A stretch of DNA of 5,555 nt from the NCBI GenBank assembly GCA_013812385.1, contig JACCTM010000204.1, positions 1 through 5,555 on the forward strand, given 5' to 3'. The first letter of the stretch is position 1. Each line of letters opens with the position of its first letter. Below are positions 1 to 5,472 of the stretch, one piece after another. The notes beneath the pieces were generated by a model. It had not been told where the DNA came from and made no database searches. It saw nothing but the letters and a program-made list of their open reading frames with translations. Both the position numbers and the translations under genes were made by a program. The DNA comes from Geodermatophilaceae bacterium (GTDB lineage Bacteria; Actinomycetota; Actinomycetes; Mycobacteriales; Geodermatophilaceae).

Positions 1-897
1 GGCCTGTTCTGCAGCGATCCGAGCGCGTTCGGCGGCCGCAGCTTCCTCGGCCCGCTTCTGCGCCTCCCATGCCTCATAGGCCGCGCGAGCGCCTTCGACC
101 CCGAGCAGCGCCACCTGCGCGGCCTGCAGCTGGCTGTCCAGAACCAGCTTCTGCGCCTGAACCTGGGCGACCATCGCCGCACCATTGGCATACGCAGCTT
201 CGGCCGCGGCCTTCGCTTGCGCCGCGGCCTTCTCGGCGGCGGCCATCTCGATCTCGGCGGCCCGGTTGGTCGAGTCGGTGTTGGCCACGGTGACCCGGGC
301 GACTTCCAAGTTGTTGAGCACGTCCAGCCGGCCGCTGGAGATGTAGTCCAGAAAGGCCGCGCGCTGGAGGAGCTCACTCGGATCTTGACTGGTCAGCAAG
401 ACCATGTCGTTGGTCAGCAGGGAACCGGACTTGAAGCTGCCACGGGCGAATTCCACGATCGCCGCCTGAGCGCCCTCGACCTCCTCCTGTGCCTGCGCGA
501 AGTCTGCGGCCGACTGCTCTGCGGCCTCCTGAGCGGCGAGCAGCCGCCCCTCGGCGGCTAGGTACTCATATGTCGCGGCTTCAGAGATGATGTTGAGCCG
601 CGCGAGATCGCCCTCAGCAGCGGCAAGTTCTCCAGAGATCCGGCCCACCTCGGCCGCGGCTGTCTCTTGGGCAGTGTCGGCGGCATTGATCTGCTCGTCC
701 GAGGGGTTGGGCGGAGGCGGTGGTACTGCGTACGCGGGCGTGACGGCCACGAGCAGGGCCCAGATCACGGCGCAGAGCAGGGTAGCTCCGCCGCGCGATC
801 GAGCGGCATTCCATGCTGCGCGACGCCGCAGACGGGCGGGACGTCGGGTACGAGTGGGACGTCGTGCGGTGGACATGGGAAGCCGTTTGGCCACCAT
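1..897 (-). CDS. RipA-like secreted coiled-coil protein, probable NlpC/P60 peptidoglycan hydrolase (5' part; runs off left edge)
   Basis: The minus frame is open from an ATG at 897 to position 1, giving 299 residues without a stop. Residues 1-35 form a long basic n-region with 12 arginines. Residues 38-52 are hydrophobic (ATLLCAVIWALLVAV), and AYA at 55-57 is a good signal peptidase I site. A proline run (58-64) follows, then alanine/glutamate-rich helices at about 67-150 and 190-299. A non-repetitive stretch at 150-185 (FARGSFKSGSLL, then SQDPSELLQRAAFLDYIS) separates them. In RipA/RipC-type hydrolases of actinobacteria a signal peptide and a two-part coiled coil with such a central segment precede a C-terminal NlpC/P60 domain that cuts peptidoglycan stem peptides. 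That catalytic domain is outside the window, so the enzymatic role is inferred. The ATG at 897 is preferred because AAAGGGGG lies just upstream; Met8 (876) has no ribosome binding site. A coiled-coil protein without an enzyme domain remains possible. Confidence 0.8.
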   Translation of the reverse strand, partial: MVAKRLPMSTARRPTRTRRPARLRRRAAWNAARSRGGATLLCAVIWALLVAVTPAYAVPPPPPNPSDEQINAADTAQETAAAEVGRISGELAAAEGDLARLNIISEAATYEYLAAEGRLLAAQEAAEQSAADFAQAQEEVEGAQAAIVEFARGSFKSGSLLTNDMVLLTSQDPSELLQRAAFLDYISSGRLDVLNNLEVARVTVANTDSTNRAAEIEMAAAEKAAAQAKAAAEAAYANGAAMVAQVQAQKLVLDSQLQAAQVALLGVEGARAAYEAWEAQKRAEEAAAAERARIAAEQA

Positions 898-900
898 GAA

Positions 901-908
901 CCCCCTTT
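901..908 (-). promoter_or_regulatory. Ribosome binding site of the RipA-like gene
   Basis: On the minus strand AAAGGGGG precedes TTC and the ATG at 897. The purine tract is close to the start, but AAAGG sits at a usable distance. It decides for the ATG at 897 over the in-frame ATG at 876. Confidence 0.55.
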
Positions 909-959
909 GCCACGGGCCTGCGCGGGAAAGGACCCGGGGCGGGTAGGGCCGCTTGGGGT

Positions 960-1018
960 GTCACAGACCGTCAGCAGACAATGGCACAGTGCCGCCCCAT
1001 TGTCATCACCTGTCACAG
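960..1018 (+). promoter_or_regulatory. Tandem GTCACAG-type repeats, candidate MtrA (or other OmpR-family) binding region
   Basis: Four related sequences occur on the plus strand: GTCACAG at 960-966, GTCAGCAG at 970-977, GTCATCAC at 1002-1009 and GTCACAG at 1012-1018. They form two direct-repeat pairs, each with a 10-bp period, and the pairs start 42 bp apart, about four helical turns. OmpR-family regulators bind direct repeats about one turn apart. Mycobacterial MtrA is known to bind GTCACA-like repeats and to control ripA and other cell-wall genes. The position upstream of a RipA-like gene fits that. The assignment to MtrA is inference from motif and context only. Confidence 0.4.
977..1004. 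repeat. Inverted repeat with 8-bp arms upstream of the RipA-like gene
   Basis: GACAATGG at 977-984 and CCATTGTC at 997-1004 are perfect reverse complements separated by 12 nt. The structure lies between the two GTCACAG-like pairs and its right arm overlaps the GTCA at 1002. It could be an operator for a dimeric regulator or a hairpin in the 5' leader of the RipA-like transcript. The sequence does not distinguish these. Confidence 0.45.
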
Positions 1019-1022
1019 AATT

Positions 1023-1051
1023 CCCATATATAACTCTGGCACCACCGTCAA
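1023..1051 (-). promoter_or_regulatory. Candidate promoter of the RipA-like gene
   Basis: On the minus strand TTGACG (1046-1051) matches the sigma-70-type -35 consensus well. It is followed by an unusually AT-rich patch, GTTATATATGGG (1023-1034). The -10 could be TATATG at 1025-1030 (15-bp spacer) or TATGGG at 1023-1028 (17-bp spacer). Either would start a leader of about 120 nt spanning the GTCACAG repeats and the inverted repeat, so a regulator bound there would lie at or downstream of the start site. Confidence 0.35.
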
Positions 1052-1098
1052 GCTTCGGGGACACTCAAGGTTGCAAGCCCCGCTGGCAGCGCCTGCGC

Positions 1099-2793
1099 CT
1101 AGAGCCGGGCTAGCTCGGCCCTAAGCAGGTCGAGGCCCAGGCCGCCGAGATTCAGCGCCGCGGTGTGGAAGGTCTTGAGGTCGAATTCGGCTCCTAGTCG
1201 AGCCTCGGCGTCAGCCCGAGCTTGCAACCAGACTCGTTCGCCGACCTTGTACGACGGTGCCTGACCCGGCCAACCCAGGTAGCGGTTGAGCTCGTCCTGG
1301 CGCAGCTGGTCATCCATAGAGGCGTGCACCCGCAGGAACTCAAGGCCAATCTCGGGAGTCCACACCTCCCCCTCGTGGGAGCCGGAACCGCGCGGAATCG
1401 AGAGTTCGAGGTGCATACCGATGTCCAGCACCACCCGGGCCGCGCGGAAACCCTGCGAGTCGAGCATGCCCAGTCGGTCGCCCGGGTCATCCAGAAAGCC
1501 CAGCTCGGCCATCAATCGTTCCGCGTAGAGGGCCCAGCCCTCACCGTGTCCGGAGGACCACATCATCAATCGCTGATACCGGTTGAGCAGGTCCGCCCGG
1601 AAGACCGTCTGCCCGATCTGCAGGTGATGGCCGGGCACACCTTCGTGATAAACGGTGGTCTTCTCCCGCCACGTGGTGAACTCCTCCGCGTCCTCGGGCA
1701 GCGACCACCACATCCGTCCCGGACGGGTGAAATCCTCCGACGGAGCGGTGTAATAGATGCCCTCACCCGAGGTGGGAGCGAGCTTGCCCTCGATGGTGCG
1801 GACCGGATCCGGAATGTCGAAATGCGTACCGGCCAGCGCGCTGATCGCATCGTCCGCGGTCGTCTGCAGCCAGTGGGTGAGCTCGTCGCGGCCGCGCAGA
1901 ATCCGCGCCGGGTCGTCGTCCAGGGCAGCGATCGCTGCGGCCAGGCCCTTGCCAGGACTGATCTGCTCGGCCACCTGCTCCTTCTCGGCCACGATCCGCG
2001 CCAGCTCCGACCAACCCCACTCGTAGGTCTCGGCAAGGTCCAGCTCCGCCCCGGTGAAGTAGCGCAGCCACCGGCCGTAGCGCTGCTCCCCGACGGCGTC
2101 GGAGCTCGGTGCTGCCGGCAACAGCCGGTCGGTGAGAAAGCCGCGAAAGCTGCGCAGCGCCTGCGCGGCAGCCGACGCGGCCGCATCCAGGTCACGCCTG
2201 AGGGCCCCTTCGGTGTTCGAGCGTTCGACCAAGGCGGCGAAGAACGGGGGTGCTTGCTCGTCGCCGGCCCAGCGTGCTGCAATGTCGGCGCAGGTCCGGA
2301 CCTGGCGCGCGGCGGCCACCCGACCGTCCGCAGCGGCGACGCCCAGGCCGGCTGCGTATGCCTCGAACGCTGCGGGGAGCTTGGCCATCCGGCTCGCGAT
2401 GGTGGCCCAGTCCTGCTCGGAGTCGGTGGACATCAGGTCGAACACGATTCGCAGGGACTGCATCGGACTCGCGGTGGTATTCAGCTCGGAGCTGAGGTCT
2501 CCTGCGTCGGAGAGGTCGAGCTCGGTCGACAGCCGCTCGACCATCGCCGCGTTGGCAACCCGCTCCCGGTCGTCTGCCGGCTGGATCGCCTGCAGGTCGG
2601 CCACCGCGCGCCGAGCCAGTTCGGCCCGGGCCGCGAACCCGTCAACGCCGTAGTCGGTCAACTCCGTCTCGTAGCCCGGTACGCCGAAGAAGGTCGCCGC
2701 GATCGGTTCCAGGCCGCAGTAGTCCTCGACGTACCGGTCGGCGACGACGTCGGTCGGCGAGATCGGACGGGCACGGAGCTCAGGGGAGGTCAC
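1099..2793 (-). CDS. DUF885 family protein, putative zinc metallopeptidase-like enzyme
   Basis: This complete 564-residue protein starts at GTG (2793) and ends at TAG (1099-1101). It has no signal peptide or membrane segment, so it is probably cytoplasmic. The DUF885 signature is clear: YHEGVPGHHLQ at 382-392, with H383, E384 and H389/H390 as likely metal ligands and catalytic base, then GHGEGWALYAERL at 415-427 with E418 and E425 as candidate further ligands. The C-terminal YLGWPGQAPSYKVG at 505-518 is also family-typical. The length is normal for the family. DUF885 proteins resemble HExxH metallopeptidases, but the substrate is generally not established; peptide hydrolysis is inferred. The gene is divergent from the valine dehydrogenase and shares a symmetrical regulatory region with it. 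A TAGGGT box 8 nt before the GTG suggests a leaderless mRNA; only a weak AGGG could serve as ribosome binding site. Nothing indicates truncation or frameshift. Confidence 0.88.
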   Translation of the reverse strand: MTSPELRARPISPTDVVADRYVEDYCGLEPIAATFFGVPGYETELTDYGVDGFAARAELARRAVADLQAIQPADDRERVANAAMVERLSTELDLSDAGDLSSELNTTASPMQSLRIVFDLMSTDSEQDWATIASRMAKLPAAFEAYAAGLGVAAADGRVAAARQVRTCADIAARWAGDEQAPPFFAALVERSNTEGALRRDLDAAASAAAQALRSFRGFLTDRLLPAAPSSDAVGEQRYGRWLRYFTGAELDLAETYEWGWSELARIVAEKEQVAEQISPGKGLAAAIAALDDDPARILRGRDELTHWLQTTADDAISALAGTHFDIPDPVRTIEGKLAPTSGEGIYYTAPSEDFTRPGRMWWSLPEDAEEFTTWREKTTVYHEGVPGHHLQIGQTVFRADLLNRYQRLMMWSSGHGEGWALYAERLMAELGFLDDPGDRLGMLDSQGFRAARVVLDIGMHLELSIPRGSGSHEGEVWTPEIGLEFLRVHASMDDQLRQDELNRYLGWPGQAPSYKVGERVWLQARADAEARLGAEFDLKTFHTAALNLGGLGLDLLRAELARL

Positions 2794-2801
2794 GAACGGC
2801 G

Positions 2802-2807
2802 ACCCTA
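2802..2807 (-). promoter_or_regulatory. Candidate -10 box of the DUF885 gene
   Basis: On the minus strand TAGGGT fits TANNNT. It lies 8 nt before the GTG at 2793 and 16 bp from the edge of the palindrome at 2824-2846. The spacing places transcription start at or within a few bases of the start codon, as in leaderless actinobacterial mRNAs. The opposite promoter has the same geometry. Confidence 0.45.
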
Positions 2808-2823
2808 GCGGCGGCGCCCTCCA

Positions 2824-2846
2824 CGGACGTTGTGCGCATAACGTCC
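2824..2846. repeat. Near-palindromic operator-like repeat, copy 1 (DUF885 side)
   Basis: This 23-bp sequence is identical to the one at 2863-2885. Arms GGACGTT and AACGTCC flank a TGCGCA core, with one G/T pair on either side of the core breaking the symmetry. In this copy the palindrome extends one base pair further, to G2847. It ends 30 bp before the GTG of the DUF885 gene and overlaps where a -35 element would sit. I infer an operator for a dimeric regulator; I do not recognise the motif as that of a named protein. Confidence 0.7.
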
Positions 2847-2862
2847 GGATTTCGGGCCAGGG

Positions 2863-2885
2863 CGGACGTTGTGCGCATAACGTCC
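2863..2885. repeat. Near-palindromic operator-like repeat, copy 2 (dehydrogenase side)
   Basis: This is the second perfect copy of the 23-bp repeat, in the same orientation as copy 1, with a 39-bp repeat-to-repeat distance and 16 bp between copies. It ends 30 bp before the GTG at 2916, mirroring the spacing of copy 1 to the opposite gene. The last bases fall in the expected -35 region of the dehydrogenase promoter, so binding could either block or assist RNA polymerase. Confidence 0.7.
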
Positions 2886-2901
2886 CGAAAAGGATGAGGA
2901 C

Positions 2902-2907
2902 TAGATT
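2902..2907 (+). promoter_or_regulatory. Candidate -10 box of the valine dehydrogenase gene
   Basis: TAGATT matches TANNNT and lies 8 nt before the GTG at 2916 and 16 bp after the palindrome. The start site would fall at or just before the GTG, so the mRNA is probably leaderless or nearly so. AGGATGAGG at 2891-2899 is too far upstream to act as the ribosome binding site of this start and would not be transcribed from this promoter. Confidence 0.45.
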
Positions 2908-2915
2908 GGGATTTC

Positions 2916-4016
2916 GTGAACGAGTCTTCCAGTGTCGACGTGATCTTCTCCGCCGGCCACCAACAGGTCGTCTTCTGTGCTGATGAGGCCAGCGGGCTCA
3001 AGGCGATCATCGCCATCCACTCGACGACCCTCGGACCGGCGCTCGGTGGAACCAGGTTCTATCCCTATCCCGACCAGGCAGCCGCTTTGACCGACGTGCT
3101 GCGGCTGTCAAAGGCGATGTCGTACAAGAACGCTCTGGCCGGTCTCGATCTCGGCGGCGGCAAAGCCGTGATCATCGGCGATCCGGCCCGTGACAAGACC
3201 GAGCAACTACTGCGCGCTTACGGCCGGTTCGTGGAGAGCATGGCCGGGCGATACATCACGGCGTGCGACGTCGGTACCTACACCCCCGACATGGACGTCA
3301 TCGCCCGCGAGACCAAGCACGTATCAGCTCGCTCGGTGGCCCACGGTGGTGCCGGCGATTCCGCCGGGCTCACTGCCGTTGGAGTCTTCCAAGCCATGCG
3401 TGCCAGTGCCCAGCACGTCTGGGGGACACCGTCATTGAGCGGTCGGCGCGTAGCCATCTCAGGTGTGGGCAAAGTCGGTAGCCACCTCGTGGACTACGTT
3501 GTGGCCGACGGTGCATCGGTCGTGATCACCGACGTGGCTCCCGCCGCGGTTGACCGGGTCCGGGCGATCCACCCGCTGGTCGAGGTGGCCGCCGACAACG
3601 CCGCCCTGCTGTCCGAGGAACAGGACATCTACGCGCCATGCGCCCTGGGCGGTGCCCTCGACGATCAGACGGTCGCCGCGCTGAAGGCCCGCGTGGTGTG
3701 CGGCGGAGCCAACAACCAACTGGCCCATCCCGACATCGGCAAGGTGCTGGCCGACCGCGGGATCCTCTACGCCCCGGATTACCTGGTCAACGCCGGTGGG
3801 GTGATCCAGTGTGAGAACGAGGTCGGGGGCTACCCCGCTGAGCGGGCGCGCGTCATGACCGAGCGGATCTTCGACACCGCATTGCGGGTCTTCGCGCTCG
3901 CCGAAGCCGACGGGGTACCCCCGGTTGTCGCCGCCGACCGTCTGGCCGAACGGCGGATGGCCAGCGTCGGCCGACTGAGCGCTATCCGAATTCCAGCTTC
4001 GCACCTTCACCCGTGA
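2916..4016 (+). CDS. vdh: Valine (branched-chain amino acid) dehydrogenase, Leu/Phe/Val dehydrogenase family
   Basis: This 366-residue protein reversibly oxidises valine, leucine or isoleucine with NAD+ to the 2-oxo acid and ammonium, the first step of branched-chain amino acid catabolism in the cytoplasm. The N-terminal domain has GPALGGTRFYPY (40-51) and the catalytic lysines K71 (SYKNA) and K83 (GGGKAVI). The catalytic aspartate D118 lies in ACDVGT. The Rossmann domain has GVGKVG at 183-188 and D206 at the end of the second strand, which favours NAD+ over NADP+. IYAPCALGGAL (238-248), CGGANNQLAHP (262-272) and APDYLVNAGGVI (286-297) are family hallmarks. Length and motifs closely resemble Streptomyces valine dehydrogenase. 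Valine is the likely preferred substrate, but leucine cannot be excluded from sequence. Translation starts at GTG without a good ribosome binding site, consistent with a leaderless mRNA. The divergent DUF885 gene shares its control region. Confidence 0.93.
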   Translation: MNESSSVDVIFSAGHQQVVFCADEASGLKAIIAIHSTTLGPALGGTRFYPYPDQAAALTDVLRLSKAMSYKNALAGLDLGGGKAVIIGDPARDKTEQLLRAYGRFVESMAGRYITACDVGTYTPDMDVIARETKHVSARSVAHGGAGDSAGLTAVGVFQAMRASAQHVWGTPSLSGRRVAISGVGKVGSHLVDYVVADGASVVITDVAPAAVDRVRAIHPLVEVAADNAALLSEEQDIYAPCALGGALDDQTVAALKARVVCGGANNQLAHPDIGKVLADRGILYAPDYLVNAGGVIQCENEVGGYPAERARVMTERIFDTALRVFALAEADGVPPVVAADRLAERRMASVGRLSAIRIPASHLHP

Positions 4017-4033
4017 CCGCACGAGCGTGATGC

Positions 4034-4047
4034 CGGTCACCTGACCG
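4034..4047 (+). terminator. Short inverted repeat after the valine dehydrogenase, weak candidate terminator
   Basis: CGGTC at 4034-4038 and GACCG at 4043-4047 pair around a 4-nt loop, 17 nt after the TGA stop. The stem is only 5-6 bp and no T-run follows, so it may equally be chance. The rest of the 146-bp gap to the next gene shows no promoter I can support. Confidence 0.25.
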
Positions 4048-4148
4048 AGAACCCTCGTGGCCCGTCGTGCCAGGTCGACAGCGGGCGGGTAGTCTTGCGT
4101 TCTGACATACACACCCATCGGGGCCATGCCGGACCCGTATTCCTGTAC

Positions 4149-4155
4149 GAGGGGG
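4149..4155 (+). promoter_or_regulatory. Ribosome binding site of the DUF3073 gene
   Basis: GAGGGGG ends 7 nt before the ATG at 4163, an ideal spacing. It contrasts with the weak or absent ribosome binding sites of the neighbouring GTG-started genes and fixes the start of this small gene. Confidence 0.75.
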
Positions 4156-4162
4156 TCGAGCC

Positions 4163-4381
4163 ATGGGGCGCGGCCGTGCGAAAGCCAAGCAGACTCGAGT
4201 CGCTCGGGACTTGAAATACAGTTCCCCGAACACTGATCTCGAGCGATTGCAGCGTGAATTGTCCGGTGGAGCGGGGCGATCGAGTTCGACTCCCGATGCC
4301 GTTCTGGCCGACGACGAGCCCGATGTGTGGGCCGGTCAATCGGATCCGGACGAGGATCGCTGGGCTTCCAGCGCCCGCTGA
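4163..4381 (+). CDS. DUF3073 family protein of unknown function
   Basis: This small 72-residue protein begins MGRGRAKAKQTRVARDLKYS, followed by SPNTDLERLQREL (residues 21-33). That is the conserved N-terminal signature of DUF3073, a family found in actinobacteria. The first 20 residues are strongly basic. The C-terminal half is a low-complexity acidic tail (DDEPDVW, then DPDEDRW), so the protein is bipolar and probably partly disordered. No catalytic motif, signal peptide or membrane helix is visible. The basic half could contact nucleic acid or ribosome, but that is speculation. The gene lies 146 bp after the valine dehydrogenase on the same strand, has its own strong ribosome binding site and is convergent with purM with only 5 bp between stop codons. 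Function is unknown. Confidence 0.9.
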   Translation: MGRGRAKAKQTRVARDLKYSSPNTDLERLQRELSGGAGRSSSTPDAVLADDEPDVWAGQSDPDEDRWASSAR

Positions 4382-4386
4382 GCCAG

Positions 4387-5472
4387 CTACGCAGCCGGAT
4401 CCGGCTGCGTGAGGTCGCAATAGTCGCCAGTCAGCCGCGCCGCCGAACCGTCGGCAGCTGCGGGGCGTTCGGTGATGTGGCCGGCGACCCACACTGGGAC
4501 ACCCCGGTCGGTGAGCACAGCAAGGGCACCGGCAACCGACGCCTCCGGAACGACTGCCACCATGCCCACTCCGCAGTTGAAGGTGCGCTCGAGTTCAGGT
4601 AGCGCAACCTGGCCCAGTCGGCCGATCGTCGAGACCAACTCCGGCAGCGTCCAGGTCCTACGGTCGAGGACCGCCTGCAGGCCCGGCGGGATGACTCGGG
4701 CTAGGTTGCCGGCCAGCCCGCCGCCGGTGATGTGGGCGAAGGCATGCACGTCGGTGGTCGACGCGAGCGCTAGGCAATCGAGTGCATAGATCCGGGTCGG
4801 GGTGAGCAGCAGCTCTCCCAGGGTCGGCCCGCCACCATCGGCATCCGACAGCGGATCGCCCAACTTCAACCCGGCGTGCTGCAGCAGCACTCGCCTGGCC
4901 AGGACGTACCCGTTGGAGTGCAGTCCGGTGGAACCCATCGCCAGCACCACGTCATCAAGGCGCACTCGCTCCGGCCCCAACAGGGCGTCAGCCTCGACGA
5001 TCCCGACCGCCGTAGCTGCCACGTCGTAGTCGTCGGGTCGCATCAGGTCTGCATGCTCAGCGGTCTCGCCGCCGACCAGGGCGGCGCCGGACTGGAGGCA
5101 CCCGGCGGCGATCCCGGCCACGATGTCAGCAATCCGCTCGGGGACGACCCGCCCGCACGCGATGTAGTCCGAGACGAACAGCGGCTCGGCGCCACAGACC
5201 ACCAGGTCGTCGACGACCATCGCGACCAGGTCGATGCCGATGGTGTCGTGCCGGTCCATGGCCTGCGCGATCGCGAGCTTGGTCCCGACGCCGTCGGTCG
5301 AACTCGCCAACAGCGGGCGGTGGTAGCGGGTCAGGTCGAGCTCGAAGAGCCCCGCGAACCCACCCAGGCCACCCACGACCTCCGGACGCCGGGTCTTCTC
5401 CACTGCCGCTCGCATCAGACTCACGGCACGTTCGCCCGCGTCGATGTCCACTCCGGCCAAGGCGTAGGACAT
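4387..5472 (-). CDS. purM: Phosphoribosylformylglycinamidine cyclo-ligase (AIR synthetase)
   Basis: PurM closes the imidazole ring in de novo purine synthesis, converting FGAM and ATP to AIR, ADP and phosphate in the cytoplasm. The 361 residues show the family landmarks in order: AGVDIDAGERAV (6-17), GGLGGFAGLF (34-43), STDGVGTKLA (58-67, ATP/substrate binding), VVDDLVVCGAEPLFVSDY (86-103), GGETAEH (134-140), GLHSNGY (183-189), HITGGGLAGNL (247-257) and FNCGVGM (298-304). It appears complete and functional. The stop is TAG at 4387-4389. The start is uncertain: the ATG at 5472 has no clear ribosome binding site and no promoter-like sequence nearby, and the same frame is open for 27 more codons to the right edge. 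The true start may therefore be outside the window. In related genomes purF lies upstream in the same operon, and it would be expected off the right edge. Confidence 0.93.
   Translation of the reverse strand: MSYALAGVDIDAGERAVSLMRAAVEKTRRPEVVGGLGGFAGLFELDLTRYHRPLLASSTDGVGTKLAIAQAMDRHDTIGIDLVAMVVDDLVVCGAEPLFVSDYIACGRVVPERIADIVAGIAAGCLQSGAALVGGETAEHADLMRPDDYDVAATAVGIVEADALLGPERVRLDDVVLAMGSTGLHSNGYVLARRVLLQHAGLKLGDPLSDADGGGPTLGELLLTPTRIYALDCLALASTTDVHAFAHITGGGLAGNLARVIPPGLQAVLDRRTWTLPELVSTIGRLGQVALPELERTFNCGVGMVAVVPEASVAGALAVLTDRGVPVWVAGHITERPAAADGSAARLTGDYCDLTQPDPAA
4389..4410. terminator. Perfect 22-bp palindrome between DUF3073 and purM, probable bidirectional terminator
   Basis: ACGCAGCCGGA (4389-4399) is followed directly by its exact reverse complement (4400-4410), giving a GC-rich stem of about 9 bp with a tetraloop in RNA from either strand. 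It starts 8 nt after the DUF3073 stop and overlaps the last codons and stop of purM. There is no T-run on either side, but many actinobacterial terminators lack one. Its position between convergent genes supports termination from both sides. Confidence 0.65.

Noticed and set aside
614..964. Minus-strand open frame of 116 codons over the start of the RipA-like gene
   Set aside because: It is in a different frame from the signal peptide and coiled coil and lacks any domain. The 897 start frame explains the region better.
1002..1018. A CRP/GlxR-type site (TGTGA-N6-TCACA) in the RipA-like upstream region
   Set aside because: TGTGAC is present on the minus strand, but the second half-site does not match at the correct spacing. 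The direct-repeat reading fits better.
898..1098. A c-di-AMP (ydaO-type) riboswitch, which often precedes actinobacterial cell-wall hydrolase genes
   Set aside because: I could not find the conserved core segments or the expected nested stems on the minus strand. Only the simple 8-bp inverted repeat is present.
1222..2808. A 528-codon open frame on the plus strand opposite the DUF885 gene
   Set aside because: It is a high-GC shadow. Its translation has no recognisable motif and is full of Arg/Gly/Pro, while the minus frame contains the complete DUF885 signature.
2824..2885. Two repeats separated by a 16-bp spacer as a minimal CRISPR array
   Set aside because: There are only two copies, the spacer is too short, the repeats are near-perfect palindromes with symmetrical distance to two promoters, and no cas gene is nearby.
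3459..4127. A 222-codon minus-strand open frame overlapping the dehydrogenase and the following gap
   Set aside because: It is antisense to a well-conserved enzyme. It has no family motif and no ribosome binding site that I could see.
4017..4162. A promoter or a bldC-like gene in the gap between the dehydrogenase and DUF3073
   Set aside because: The gap is too short for bldC and no frame encodes a helix-turn-helix. TAGTCT-like -10 candidates lack a partner -35, so no promoter could be supported.
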